Shown: positions 1-10,881 of the stretch, piece after piece | Numbering within the stretch: the first letter of the stretch is position 1 | Layout: each line of letters starts with the position of its first letter | Source: Photorhabdus namnaonensis | GTDB taxonomy: Bacteria > Pseudomonadota > Gammaproteobacteria > Enterobacterales > Enterobacteriaceae | NCBI RefSeq assembly: GCF_001684335.1 | Contig: NZ_LOIC01000072.1 | Span: 64,737 to 128,736 of the forward strand | Length of the DNA stretch: 64,000 nucleotides | Direction of reading: 5' to 3' | The notes under the pieces: generated by a model | Told to the model about the DNA's origin: nothing | Databases searched by the model: none | What the model saw: the letters and a program-made list of their open reading frames with translations, nothing else | Translations under genes and position numbers: made by a program

Positions 1-3000
1 ACCACTCCCAACGGGAAGGTTGATCGTAAGCGCTTGCAGGTTCCAGATTTTTCGCTGCCAGAAAATCAGGAATCTATGACAGAACCAGCTAACGCCCGCG
101 AAGAACAATTGCTGGCATTATGGAGAACGGTATTAGGGGTTCAGGTCATCGGTACGGAAGATAATTTCTTCTATTGTGGCGGCAATTCATTAATTGCTGC
201 CAATCTGATTACACAGATCAATAAGACATTTGATGTTCAGCTTAAACTTTCCGCTATTTTCAATCATCCGACTATCGTCGGGTTGGCCTCGTTACTGGAC
301 AATGTTGAAAAAGACAGTATTGAAAAGAGCACAGAAAAACAGAGTGTTACTGTACAACACATTTCGCAGGTCAGTGATTTACTCTCATTCGGTCAGCGCG
401 GTTTGTGGTTGATTGCGATGCAACGGCCGGATGATTGCAGTTACAACGTGCCTTTTACATTGCGCCTGCATGGTAATCTGCATTTTAATGCGTTAATGCA
501 GGCATTGAATGACGTAGTGCAACGCCATGATGTATTGCGTACCACATTCTCCAGTCAAGTCAGCAAAGTAATTGGGCCGGATGGCTCATCCAGTTTTGAA
601 CCCAGTTATCAGGTTGCGTCTGAATTAACGCTACCTCTGCGTCAACAAAATATCTCCGGCGGAGAGTCTGCGCTGGCATTGAAATTGCGGGAAGAAATAA
701 TGGCAAGCTTCGATCTCGCCAATGGGCCACTCATCCGCGCGGTACTGTTTACGCTGTCCCCGCAAGAGCACGTGCTCTGTATTACTCTGCATCACATTAT
801 TTCCGATGGTCGTTCGCTGGCAATACTTTTTGATGAATTACGGCACTGCTATCAGGCTCGTCTGGCAAGTAAAGCCCCCTCGCTGCCCGTGTTGGAAGCA
901 AACTATGGGCATTTCATTACCTGGCAGCGCACTCGACTGACTGAACCGGCGGTACAGCGACAGATTCATTTCTGGCGTCAACAATTGGCAGATGCGCCAG
1001 CGACTCTGAGACTGAATGATATGGCCGCACCAACCGACGAGGCGGCGGCAATAAGTTGTGTTATTCCCCATGTGTATGTTGAAGGTGTAGAGAAACTGGC
1101 TCGTGAACAGAACTGCACACCGTTTATGATCTGGTTGAGTTTGTTCGCACTCCTGTTGCGCCGGCAAAGCGGTGAGCAAGATCTTATCGTCGGCACACCG
1201 GTGTCGCTGCGCACCATACCTGCATGGGATGCGCTGATTGGCTACTTTGCTAATACTTTGCCGGTACGTATCAATAGCCGTGAGTGGCAAACTTTTCAGC
1301 AACTATTGATGCATACGCGACAGGTTAGTCTCGACATCCTTGAAAATCGTGATTTGCCGTTCGACTATTTGGTACAAACACTTAATTTGCCTCGTGTGGC
1401 GGGTAAAAATCCTGTTTTCCAAACTATTTTTTCCTGTGAATTGGATCAACCAAACGATGCAACATTGGAAGATATGAAAGTTTCAGACGTTGAGTTGGGG
1501 GACTATCGCGCCAAGATTGATTTGGAACTGGCGATTAACCGTGTAAATGGTCAGGTTTACGCTCACTTTATGGCAATGCCGGGGGTGTTATCTGCCGTTA
1601 CTCTGGGACGGATGAGTGAGCATTTGCTAGCTATGTTGTCACAAGTCATTGAAAAACCAGATACAACATTGACTGATTTGTTGACGGTTACGGTTAATGC
1701 TGGCAGTAGCGCCCAATCAGAACTTATTGTTGATAAGCCACAAGGACTATTTCAGTTGTTTCAGCAGAGCCTGTCCCAATACCGCGGACATGTGGCGCTG
1801 GAAAGTGATGAATTGAGTCTGAGTTATCAGCAACTTGATACATTGACGGCATATGTGGCGCAACAACTACAACAAGCAGGTGCAAGCCGTGGTGATCGAG
1901 TTGGCATCCTGATGGGACACCATCCACATAATGTCACGGCAATGCTGGCAATTAACCGGATTGGTGCGGTGTTTGTGCCGCTGGCGCCTGACAATGCCGA
2001 AGCAGCAAACCGGTATGTGATTGATAATGCAGAAATAAAAGCAATATTGTACCGGAATGAAACCGCGCCTCTGTGCCAACGTCTTGGTCTGGCGGCAATT
2101 AATATCGATGAGTTAGATATAGCCAATGCACCTTATACAACTACGGCGGCTATCTGTCAGCCGGATGATTGCGCTTACGTTATTTACACTTCGGGATCGA
2201 CGGGTAAACCGAAAGGTGTTGCTGTCTCCCACCGCAGTGTCTGCCATAACATTCTGGCAATCCGCGATGAGCTGAGGCTTGAACCTTCTTCTCGCATAGT
2301 GCAGTACTCTTCCCCCGTGTTTGATGTGATGTTGGGAGAAATTTTTCCGGCGCTTGCAACAGGCGCTTGCGTGGTCTTCGGTAATAAACAGCAACTGTTG
2401 CCTGGCAGTGAGCTGACAGAGTGGCTGGCGCATAAACAGATTACGCATATGTGGATTGTACCTTCCGCGTTGGCGATAGTGCCGTTAGTACCGCTGCCCA
2501 ATCTCCAGGTGCTTATCGTAACTGGTGAGCCTTGTATGCCTGAAATCGCCCAGCGCTGGTCTGTAGGGCGCAGGCTGATGAATGGATACGGCCCTACTGA
2601 ATGTGCGATTGTGGTATCCCTCACCGATTATCATGCCGCAGGACAAAATCTGGTGCTGCGTCCAATGGGCGATGTTCGCTTCTATCTGCTTGATGAACAG
2701 AGAAAACCTGTAGCGCCGGGGGAATTAGGTGAACTTTATTTAGCTGGAACCTGTGTTGCACAGGGCTATCTGGGGATGGATGAAAAAACCGCTGAGGTGT
2801 TTTTACCCGATAGTTTTGCACCACAATTAAAGGCTCGCATGTATCGTACCGGCGACATTGTGCGCCAACGCATGGATGGTGCGCTGGAGTTTGTTGGTCG
2901 GGTTGACCGCCAAGTAAAAATCCGTGGTCATCGAATTGAACTGAATGCTGTACGGGCCGCCCTAAGTGCGTTACCGGGTGTACGTCAGGCCGAAGCGCTG

Positions 3001-6000
3001 GCGATCACCGATAACCAAGGCAATAAAGAGTTGGCGGGATATATTGTCGGCGAAACCAGCCGCAGCGAGATCCTGAGCGCATTACGCCGACAAGTCAGTG
3101 AAGTTATGGTGCCGACAGCGCTGTTCTTTCTTGATGCACTGCCTACCGGCATTACGGGCAAAGTCGATCTAAAAGCGTTGGCTGAAATGAAACTGACACG
3201 TGCCGGTCAGCACCAATCTTCTCCTGCGCCAACCAAAGTTGTGTCATCACTTAGTCGCGTTGAGGCTATCTGGCGTGAACTGCTGGAGAGGGACGAGATC
3301 GATTATGACGAAAACTTTTTCGATGCCGGCGGCCACTCACTACGGGTTATGGCGCTATTCCAGCAATTGAATGAGGCGTTTGGCAGCGGCTTATCCGTAA
3401 CCGATATTTTCGCTCATCCCACCATTCGACAACAGGCGCAACTACTGGACACACTGTCACAACAAAAAACACCTGTTGCAGTCACACCGCTGATAGCCAC
3501 CGAAGAAACAACAACACCAACGTTGAATGTTTCAACTCAGGATAGCAACGCTATCGCGATCATTGGTATGACCGGCCGCTTCCCACAAGCGCCAGACCTC
3601 GACACTTTTTGGCAGCGATTGTTAGCGGGTTACGATGCCAGTGTGGAGTTGTCTGACGAAGAATTGTTGCAACGTGGCGTCGATCCAGCGCTGTTAAGTC
3701 ACCCACAGTTTGTCAGACGGGCACGTTTGCTGGAAGGTTGTGCGGAGTTTGACGCACGCTTCTTTGGTTATTCATCACGTGAAGCGCAGGTGATGGACCC
3801 ACAACAGCGGTTGTTTCTTGAAATGGCATGGGAAACGCTGGAATTATCCGGCTATGGCAATGATAGCGCACCACGTTCAGTGGGGGTCTTTGGTAGCAGT
3901 GGCTTCAATTATTACCTGCTAGAAAACGTCATGCCCAATAAAGACCGGATGCACCTCGATCCCGGTCAGTGGCAAATAGGTAATGATAAGGATTTTATCG
4001 CTACACGTGCTGCTTACAAGCTGAACCTCAGCGGACCGGCTGTCAGTATCGGCACTGCCTGTTCGTCATCACTCACCGCTATTCACTTAGCCTGCGAAAG
4101 CTTACGGCGCGATGAATGTGATATGGCGTTGGCCGGTGCTGTAGCGCTGGACCCGCAACAGGTTGGCTTCGTCCATGTCAGTGGTGGAATTATGTCGCCA
4201 GACGGCCTTTGCCGGCCATTTGACGCTGCGGCCAACGGTACAGCCAGCGGCAGCGGCGGTGGGATGATATTACTAAAACGTCTGTCCGCCGCTTTGGCAG
4301 ATGGCGATACCATCCATGCAGTAATTAAAGGTTCCGCTGTCAATAATGATGGCGCACAAAAGGTGAGTTACACGGCACCCAGTATTGACGGCCAGTCTTC
4401 CGTGATTAAAGACGCGCTACGTAATGCCGGTGTATCGCCCGCCAGCATCAGTTATATCGAAGCACATGGCACGGCAACCACTTTAGGTGATCCAATAGAA
4501 GTGCGTGCGCTGACTCAGGCTTTCCTGGAACAATCTGACGGCAAGATGTTGCCTGTAGGAAGTTGTGCAATAGGTTCTGTGAAAGGAAATATAGGACATA
4601 TTGATGCGGCGGCCGGTATCGCGGGAATCATCAAAACTGTGTTGGCGCTGCGTCACCAGACTTTGCCGCCAAGTATTCACTATCATCAACCCAATCCTGC
4701 AATCCACTTCGAACAGACCCCGTTTTCCGTGATCAATACCGCACGTCCGTGGCCGCAAACCAGTCAGCCACGTCGTGCCGGTGTAAGTTCTTTCGGCATT
4801 GGCGGCACTAATGCGCATCTTATTCTGGAAGAAGCTCCGCGTCGGCAAGATAACCGCGTATTAGATGACGAACGCTGGCATCTGTTGCCGATTTCAGCGA
4901 AAACGCCGCAAGCGTTGCTTCAACAAGGGGAACGTCTGGCAGTAACACTGACTATCGGTAATCAGCCATTGGCGGATATTGCCGGGACTTTGCAACAGGG
5001 ACGCAGCGCTTTCAGTGAGCGTGCTTTTGTTGTGGGAAAAGACCGGGAGCAATTAATCAATCAACTACGCCAGCTATCGCCGCAGACGGTTAGTCGCAAG
5101 CAACAGCATCGGCCAGTGATTTTTATGTTTCCGGGACAAGGCAGCCAGTCTATTGAAATGGGCCAATCGCTCTATCTGCGCGATGGTGTATTCCGCCAGC
5201 AATTTGATCGCTGCGCCGAACTGCTACAGCCACACATCAAACTGGATATCAGGCAGTTAATTTATCCGCAATCGGAACGTGACAATGCTGTCAGTCGGTT
5301 AAATGCTACACGTTATACTCAGCCTGCGCTGTTCACTGTTGAGTATGCTCTGGCCTGCCAGCTACAAGCGTGGGGTATTACACCTCAAGCAATGATTGGT
5401 CATAGCCTCGGTGAACTGGTTGCTGCCTGTGTTGGGGGTATGCTCGAGCTGGAAGATACACTGGCATTGGTAGCAAATCGAGCTGCAATCATGCAGCGTC
5501 AGCCCACAGGGGCAATGCTGGCAGTACAGGCATCAGCTGAACGCATAGTTTCACTGGCGCCAGAGTGTGAATTTGCAGCGATCAACGGACCTAAACAGTG
5601 CGTGATAACCGGCAGCCATGACAATATCGCTGCACTGGAAGCACAGTGCGACAAGGCAGGTATTTCTTGCCGGAGACTCACGACATCCCACGCGTTTCAC
5701 AGTTCATTGATGGAGTCCGCCGCACAACAGATGCGGGAATTCAGCGCAGGCTTCACGCTACAATCCGGTACCATTCCGATGATATCCAATATCAGCGGCG
5801 GTTGGTTCAGTGAACAGGATCGTGATAATTCTGGTTATTGGGGAGATCATCTGCGTCGGCCGGTACGCTTCTATGATGGTATTCTTACGTTGCTGAACCG
5901 TTATGACAATCCAATTCTGCTTGAAGTGGGTCCGGGGAGTGCGCTGACCAGCATGCTGAAAGATCTACAGCAGACAGGCCAGGCTCAGACACTGACCACG

Positions 6001-9000
6001 ATGCGCCGTACTCATCAGCAGAAATCGGATGAAGAGGTGCTGCTTAATACCATCGGGCAGTTATGGCAGCAAGGCATTGCTATCGATTGGGCCGCATTTG
6101 GTCATTCACACAAATTGCATCGGGTTATGCTGCCAGCGTACCCCTTCCAACGCCAACATCTCTGGTTGGAACATCCTGTCACTACATCAGCCGCCGTAAT
6201 AAATACACAACGGAAAAAATTGCCGACTTTCACACAGTTATCGGATAAAGAGGGGGTCACACAGTTTACTTGTAAGCTAGATGATCATGTCTGGTTTATT
6301 GATGAACATCGCATCTTCGAAGGGCAAGGCGTATTACCGGGCACAGGTTGCCTGGAATTAGTGCGTCGTGCTTTTAACGAATTACAACCTAGTGGCACGG
6401 CCACTTTCAGTGAGGTTTACTTCCCTTCACCGTTGGTACTACCGTCAGGTGTTGAGCGTCAGATACGTATCCGTTTGACCGCCATTGATCGCAGCTTTGC
6501 CTTTACGCTGGAATCTCGCGGTGATGGTGATGACATGTGGCAACTCCATGCAAACGGCAATGTTACTGCCGTCTGCTCTCCACCAGCAGAGATTGTTTCA
6601 CCTTATGAGTTACGTCGGAATTTGCTGCTTGAAGAAGTTGCAGAAGCATCGGAGCGTTTCAATCAAGCATTTGCTGACTATGGACCGCGCTGGCAATGCA
6701 TTGCAGATGTATGGATGGGCGATCGCTGTGCGTTGGCGCAGTTGCGACTCAATCAAGCATTTATCGATGATTTGCCTGATATTGCATTACATCCGGCTTT
6801 GCTCGACTTGGGCACGGTGTTCCTACATGCCTGTCTGTTGCCGGGCGATGCTTCAATACCGTTCCATTATGGTTCGCTGACGCTGCATCAGCCATTATGC
6901 GCCGAATTTTACAGCCTGGCGGTTGAGACGGCACCTCGGACTTATGACATAACGCTATTTAGTTGGGATGAGAGTCAGAATTGCAATCAGGTGCTGGCTG
7001 AAATTCACGGTTACAATTTACGTCAGATCAACTCCGTGCCACTCCAGCCCGCCCGCGAGGCGAATGTAGCACGGTGGTGTCGTTACCCTCGATGGTTACC
7101 GAAGCCACTGGACGAAGCAAAGCAAAATCGTGCGCCGTGGCTGATTTTTGGCGCCCAAGCCGCAGAGCTGAGTGATTTATGGCAAGCAGCGACGCCCGGT
7201 AGTATTGTTGTTGAAGATGCTGATCAATTCCTGCAACAGGATACTTACCGCTTTAGTTTGCGTAAGGATCAACCCGAAGATTATCAACGACTGATAGATT
7301 GTCTGATACAGCAACAAATACTCCCAGAACGTATTATCTGGTGCTGGACCGCGACAGTCATTTCTCAACCAGAGGCCGCGTTTGAACAACTGGCGGCTGC
7401 GATTAAAGCGCTGACCGGTCATCACAGGGTTTTTAATATTACCCTGATTTCCCGTGGGCTACAGGCAGCCAAGGTGCTGGAAGCCTGTAATGCCGCCCCC
7501 GCGCTTGGTTTGCTGGGAATATTGGCGGCAGAGTATCCCGGGTGTTCCGCACGTCATATCGATCTGGATGATGACACTTTTGCTACATATCAATCGCTGA
7601 TTGCAGAACTGTATACAGATATGCAACCAGAAGAGACGACAGAAGGAATACCAGTTACCAGCATTACGCTTAAACAGGGTGAGCGTGAATTGCAGACATT
7701 TACTGAGCTTGATGAGATACCTCGCCGACAAATCCTGCGTGATGGCGGTGTTTATCTAATTACTGGCGGACTGGGGGGTATCGGTCAGTTACTAGCACGT
7801 CACATCAGCAATAAATGCAGCAAGGTTAAACTCGGTATTTTGAGCCGCCGGGAAACTAATGCGGCAAGTGAAGCTTTACTCGATGTGTTACGGAAATCGG
7901 GTGCTGAAATCATGATGTTACGCGCTGATGTTGCTGACGGTGTGGCATTAAATGAAGCATTGGCACAAATGCGGACACGTTTTGGCGCTATCAACGGTGT
8001 GATTCATTCAGCGGGTATTGAAGCCAGTGGATTGCTGGAGCATGGCACGTCACAGGACTGGCGGCATGTGATGGCGGCAAAGGTAAGTGGTACCCAGCAA
8101 CTGATGACGGCGATTAGTCAGGACTCTCTCGACTTTGTTCTGTTGTGCTCTTCACTTGCCTCATTGGTAGGTGGCATTGGTCAGGCAGACTACGCGGCGG
8201 CGAACCGTTATCTTGATGCCGTGGCGCACTACTGGCGACAGCAGGCTATACCGGTAACGTCAGTTAACTGGGATACCTGGGCAGAAGTGGGAATGGCAGT
8301 GGATTATGCCGCACGCCGTAAAGAAAGTGTAATTGGTCTTAGTAATCAAGAGGGCTGCGCTATTTTCGATCTGGCTATCGCCGGAATGGAAGCGCAGATC
8401 GTTGTCAGTAAATTTACGACTGTCCCTGTTCAGCGCGCACAATCACAGAATTTATCAGCGATATCTGATTCCGCCAGCCCAGAAGAAGCGGTTCGTCAAT
8501 TGTGGTATGAGCTACTGGGTGAAGAGACGATTAACCTGGAAGATGATTTCTTCGAACTGGGTGGTCATTCGCTGTTGGCAACACAAATGATCTCCCGTTT
8601 ACGTGATCATTTCCAACACTGTCTGACGCTGGCGGAGTTTCTCGAGCAGCCGACAATGGCTCGAGTTGTCCGTTCACTATCTGACGATAAAAAGAGCCAG
8701 GCTCCTGAGAATGCCCATATCCGCTACTGTCTGGTGCCAATTAATCACGGCGGTAATGGTAATTACTCACCCTTCTTTTGTGTACCGGGTATGGGCGGCA
8801 ATGTTACCCAATTTATGCCTCTGGCTGCGGCGTTACCACGAGAATTGCCATTTATCGGTATGCAATATTTGGGGCTTGATGGAAAAACTGCGCCGCATCA
8901 ATCAGTGGAAGAGATAGCAACACATTACATTGCCTGTTTGCGTTCGGTACAGAAGCAAGGGCCATACCATATCGGCGGTCATTCATTGGGCGGCAAGGTG

Positions 9001-9591
9001 GCTTATGAAATGGCACGGCAACTTCATGCTGAGGGAGAAAGCATCGGTTCTCTAATACTACTCGACTCCGCCGCACCACCCTATGCACCGGTTCCGTATC
9101 AGGAAGATGCTGATATCGCCAAAGTTATTCTTGGTATTTTTGCCTACTACACTGACCGACTGGAAATGATCGACAGCCTGGACGACAACGAAATGCGTGC
9201 ATTACCACGTGAGGCATTACTGAGCTATATCCAAGAGCAGTTAAAACGTTTTTCGTTGATTCACGCACAGAATGATATGAGCTCGATTAGCGGATTGTTC
9301 AATGTCTATCGGGCCGCATCGGATATGTCCCCTAAATATCGTCCAATACCCGTACAGTTGCCAATTCCTATGCTGTTAATAAAAGCGGTGGAACCCTTAC
9401 CGAAAGGGGTTGTTGTACCAGAAATCCGGGAGACCAACGCCTGGGGTTGGGAGAAGTTCTCCAGCCTGCCCATTCGCATCGCAGAAGTGCCGGGGAATCA
9501 TTATAGCTGTCTGATGGAAGAGCACGTGACACATGTATCACAGGCGATAATCCATCACTTTCCGTCAATCATAAAAGGGGGACAGGTATGA
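1..9591 (+). CDS. glbC: Hybrid NRPS-PKS megasynthase, 5'-truncated by the window (glidobactin/luminmycin GlbC type)
   Basis: The frame is already open at base 1: the first codons encode the A10 motif NGKVDRK of an adenylation domain, so the true start lies upstream. Domains in order are a carrier (GGNS, Ser near nt 187), a condensation domain with intact HHIISDG (nt 790), an adenylation domain (TSGSTGKPKG near nt 2190) and a carrier (GGHS, nt 3337). Then come KS (Cys nt 4060, His nt 4465 and 4597), AT (GHSLGE nt 5401; HAFH nt 5689, typical of malonyl-CoA), DH (HRIFEGQGVLP, His nt 6307; Asp nt 6805), KR (TGGLGGIG near nt 7760; Tyr nt 8191), ACP (Ser nt 8569) and a thioesterase (GHSLGG, Ser nt 8983). 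No ER or MT domain is visible. A C-A-T module followed by KS-AT-DH-KR-ACP-TE fits alanine extended by malonate to 4-amino-2-pentenoate and TE macrolactam closure, as in glidobactin/luminmycin. The hand-read A-domain code (roughly D-V-G-I-I-T-G-I-V) does not by itself prove Ala. Confidence 0.85.
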   Translation, partial: TTPNGKVDRKRLQVPDFSLPENQESMTEPANAREEQLLALWRTVLGVQVIGTEDNFFYCGGNSLIAANLITQINKTFDVQLKLSAIFNHPTIVGLASLLDNVEKDSIEKSTEKQSVTVQHISQVSDLLSFGQRGLWLIAMQRPDDCSYNVPFTLRLHGNLHFNALMQALNDVVQRHDVLRTTFSSQVSKVIGPDGSSSFEPSYQVASELTLPLRQQNISGGESALALKLREEIMASFDLANGPLIRAVLFTLSPQEHVLCITLHHIISDGRSLAILFDELRHCYQARLASKAPSLPVLEANYGHFITWQRTRLTEPAVQRQIHFWRQQLADAPATLRLNDMAAPTDEAAAISCVIPHVYVEGVEKLAREQNCTPFMIWLSLFALLLRRQSGEQDLIVGTPVSLRTIPAWDALIGYFANTLPVRINSREWQTFQQLLMHTRQVSLDILENRDLPFDYLVQTLNLPRVAGKNPVFQTIFSCELDQPNDATLEDMKVSDVELGDYRAKIDLELAINRVNGQVYAHFMAMPGVLSAVTLGRMSEHLLAMLSQVIEKPDTTLTDLLTVTVNAGSSAQSELIVDKPQGLFQLFQQSLSQYRGHVALESDELSLSYQQLDTLTAYVAQQLQQAGASRGDRVGILMGHHPHNVTAMLAINRIGAVFVPLAPDNAEAANRYVIDNAEIKAILYRNETAPLCQRLGLAAINIDELDIANAPYTTTAAICQPDDCAYVIYTSGSTGKPKGVAVSHRSVCHNILAIRDELRLEPSSRIVQYSSPVFDVMLGEIFPALATGACVVFGNKQQLLPGSELTEWLAHKQITHMWIVPSALAIVPLVPLPNLQVLIVTGEPCMPEIAQRWSVGRRLMNGYGPTECAIVVSLTDYHAAGQNLVLRPMGDVRFYLLDEQRKPVAPGELGELYLAGTCVAQGYLGMDEKTAEVFLPDSFAPQLKARMYRTGDIVRQRMDGALEFVGRVDRQVKIRGHRIELNAVRAALSALPGVRQAEALAITDNQGNKELAGYIVGETSRSEILSALRRQVSEVMVPTALFFLDALPTGITGKVDLKALAEMKLTRAGQHQSSPAPTKVVSSLSRVEAIWRELLERDEIDYDENFFDAGGHSLRVMALFQQLNEAFGSGLSVTDIFAHPTIRQQAQLLDTLSQQKTPVAVTPLIATEETTTPTLNVSTQDSNAIAIIGMTGRFPQAPDLDTFWQRLLAGYDASVELSDEELLQRGVDPALLSHPQFVRRARLLEGCAEFDARFFGYSSREAQVMDPQQRLFLEMAWETLELSGYGNDSAPRSVGVFGSSGFNYYLLENVMPNKDRMHLDPGQWQIGNDKDFIATRAAYKLNLSGPAVSIGTACSSSLTAIHLACESLRRDECDMALAGAVALDPQQVGFVHVSGGIMSPDGLCRPFDAAANGTASGSGGGMILLKRLSAALADGDTIHAVIKGSAVNNDGAQKVSYTAPSIDGQSSVIKDALRNAGVSPASISYIEAHGTATTLGDPIEVRALTQAFLEQSDGKMLPVGSCAIGSVKGNIGHIDAAAGIAGIIKTVLALRHQTLPPSIHYHQPNPAIHFEQTPFSVINTARPWPQTSQPRRAGVSSFGIGGTNAHLILEEAPRRQDNRVLDDERWHLLPISAKTPQALLQQGERLAVTLTIGNQPLADIAGTLQQGRSAFSERAFVVGKDREQLINQLRQLSPQTVSRKQQHRPVIFMFPGQGSQSIEMGQSLYLRDGVFRQQFDRCAELLQPHIKLDIRQLIYPQSERDNAVSRLNATRYTQPALFTVEYALACQLQAWGITPQAMIGHSLGELVAACVGGMLELEDTLALVANRAAIMQRQPTGAMLAVQASAERIVSLAPECEFAAINGPKQCVITGSHDNIAALEAQCDKAGISCRRLTTSHAFHSSLMESAAQQMREFSAGFTLQSGTIPMISNISGGWFSEQDRDNSGYWGDHLRRPVRFYDGILTLLNRYDNPILLEVGPGSALTSMLKDLQQTGQAQTLTTMRRTHQQKSDEEVLLNTIGQLWQQGIAIDWAAFGHSHKLHRVMLPAYPFQRQHLWLEHPVTTSAAVINTQRKKLPTFTQLSDKEGVTQFTCKLDDHVWFIDEHRIFEGQGVLPGTGCLELVRRAFNELQPSGTATFSEVYFPSPLVLPSGVERQIRIRLTAIDRSFAFTLESRGDGDDMWQLHANGNVTAVCSPPAEIVSPYELRRNLLLEEVAEASERFNQAFADYGPRWQCIADVWMGDRCALAQLRLNQAFIDDLPDIALHPALLDLGTVFLHACLLPGDASIPFHYGSLTLHQPLCAEFYSLAVETAPRTYDITLFSWDESQNCNQVLAEIHGYNLRQINSVPLQPAREANVARWCRYPRWLPKPLDEAKQNRAPWLIFGAQAAELSDLWQAATPGSIVVEDADQFLQQDTYRFSLRKDQPEDYQRLIDCLIQQQILPERIIWCWTATVISQPEAAFEQLAAAIKALTGHHRVFNITLISRGLQAAKVLEACNAAPALGLLGILAAEYPGCSARHIDLDDDTFATYQSLIAELYTDMQPEETTEGIPVTSITLKQGERELQTFTELDEIPRRQILRDGGVYLITGGLGGIGQLLARHISNKCSKVKLGILSRRETNAASEALLDVLRKSGAEIMMLRADVADGVALNEALAQMRTRFGAINGVIHSAGIEASGLLEHGTSQDWRHVMAAKVSGTQQLMTAISQDSLDFVLLCSSLASLVGGIGQADYAAANRYLDAVAHYWRQQAIPVTSVNWDTWAEVGMAVDYAARRKESVIGLSNQEGCAIFDLAIAGMEAQIVVSKFTTVPVQRAQSQNLSAISDSASPEEAVRQLWYELLGEETINLEDDFFELGGHSLLATQMISRLRDHFQHCLTLAEFLEQPTMARVVRSLSDDKKSQAPENAHIRYCLVPINHGGNGNYSPFFCVPGMGGNVTQFMPLAAALPRELPFIGMQYLGLDGKTAPHQSVEEIATHYIACLRSVQKQGPYHIGGHSLGGKVAYEMARQLHAEGESIGSLILLDSAAPPYAPVPYQEDADIAKVILGIFAYYTDRLEMIDSLDDNEMRALPREALLSYIQEQLKRFSLIHAQNDMSSISGLFNVYRAASDMSPKYRPIPVQLPIPMLLIKAVEPLPKGVVVPEIRETNAWGWEKFSSLPIRIAEVPGNHYSCLMEEHVTHVSQAIIHHFPSIIKGGQV

Positions 9592-10853
9592 GTGACTCTT
9601 CCCCAACGGTTCACCTTCCTGAAAACCGACAGCATAAACGCCGATTGGCAGTCATCCTAATGACATTGGCTGTGGATGCTCTGGGTATCGGGATTGTCCT
9701 TCCCGTTTTACCCGATCTGTTGCGGGAGGTTGCCCCGCAGCCACCGGAAGCGGGTGTGCCGTTAATCGGGTTATTTGTCTCACTATACGCTTTTGCACAG
9801 TTCCTTTTCGCCCCATTGTTAGGAACGCTTAGTGACGCTTGGGGAAGACGACCGGTACTGCTTGCAACACTGTTTGGAACGGCACTGAGCTATACGCTGG
9901 TGGCGACAGCGCCGTCGCTGGGATGGTTAGTGACCGGTATATTTCTTGCAGGCGCCACTGCCGCCAGTACTTCCGCCGCATCGGCTTACGTAGCGGATGT
10001 TACGCCAGCGGAACAACGAGCCGCGCGTTTCGGTCTGGTCAGTGGTGTTCTCGGCTTCGGCATGGTTGCCGGACCTGCCTTCGGTGGATTATTAGGCATG
10101 ATTGCGCCACGCCTGCCGTTTGTGATTGCTGGCTCACTGGCCGCGGTGAACGCTATCGCCGCCATGTTTGTTCTGAACGAAAGTCTGACCAAGGAGAACC
10201 GGCGTTCGTTCGACTGGCGCCGGGCCAATCCTTTGGGCAGCCTGAAACTACTGGCGACAGATGGGGTACTGAGACGATTGGTTTATGCTTCAGCGCTTGG
10301 CATGGTGGTTTACGGTATTTTTCTGGCCTGTTTTGTCTTACTCAATGAAATACGTTTGGGCTGGGGACCAAGTGAAAACGGTCTGGCTCTTACCGGACTC
10401 GGCATCGGGATTATCATAACGCAAACTTGGTTGCTAAAAATGTTCGTGACGCGCTGTAACGAATACCGCACAGCGATCATCGGTTACGGATTCTACATGC
10501 TGGCGTTTATCGCTTATAGCCTGGCCGTATCACCACTTATTGTTGCGGGGGCAATTGCTTTGCATGCACTGGCGTTGATCAGCGACTCAACACTTCGTGC
10601 TTTGATTTCATTACGTGCAGGCAATGAGCGGCAAGGGGAATATTTGGGAGCACAGAACTGTATGCTGGGTCTGGCTATCACCGCTTCACCACTATTAGGC
10701 GCGCTCTTGCTGCATTTTTCATCTCGTCAGGGACAACCTCTCTATTTTCAAGGGCTTCCCTTTGTTATTGCTGTCGTTGTTTGCGTCTGCGCCATATTGA
10801 TTTTGCTACGTGGTTCTCAGGCAGACATTAAATTACGCGGTTTGTATAAATAA
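9588..10853 (+). CDS. MFS drug-type exporter of the syrbactin cluster (TetA-like, 12 TM)
   Basis: This 421-residue protein belongs to the DHA1 branch of the major facilitator superfamily. After a short polar N-terminus come about 12 hydrophobic segments. The loop 2-3 motif GTLSDAWGRRPV (about residues 79-90) matches the TetA/MFS signature. The start overlaps the stop of the megasynthase gene (ATGA), so the two genes are translationally coupled, with GGGGGACAGG as ribosome-binding site just upstream. The glidobactin locus also carries an MFS gene (glbD, from memory) beside the megasynthase gene, so export of the finished macrolactam is the simplest role. The substrate is inferred from context only. 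Confidence 0.85.
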   Translation: MSDSSPTVHLPENRQHKRRLAVILMTLAVDALGIGIVLPVLPDLLREVAPQPPEAGVPLIGLFVSLYAFAQFLFAPLLGTLSDAWGRRPVLLATLFGTALSYTLVATAPSLGWLVTGIFLAGATAASTSAASAYVADVTPAEQRAARFGLVSGVLGFGMVAGPAFGGLLGMIAPRLPFVIAGSLAAVNAIAAMFVLNESLTKENRRSFDWRRANPLGSLKLLATDGVLRRLVYASALGMVVYGIFLACFVLLNEIRLGWGPSENGLALTGLGIGIIITQTWLLKMFVTRCNEYRTAIIGYGFYMLAFIAYSLAVSPLIVAGAIALHALALISDSTLRALISLRAGNERQGEYLGAQNCMLGLAITASPLLGALLLHFSSRQGQPLYFQGLPFVIAVVVCVCAILILLRGSQADIKLRGLYK

Positions 10854-10881
10854 AAAGATCACCAGCCTGTGAGGATTAATT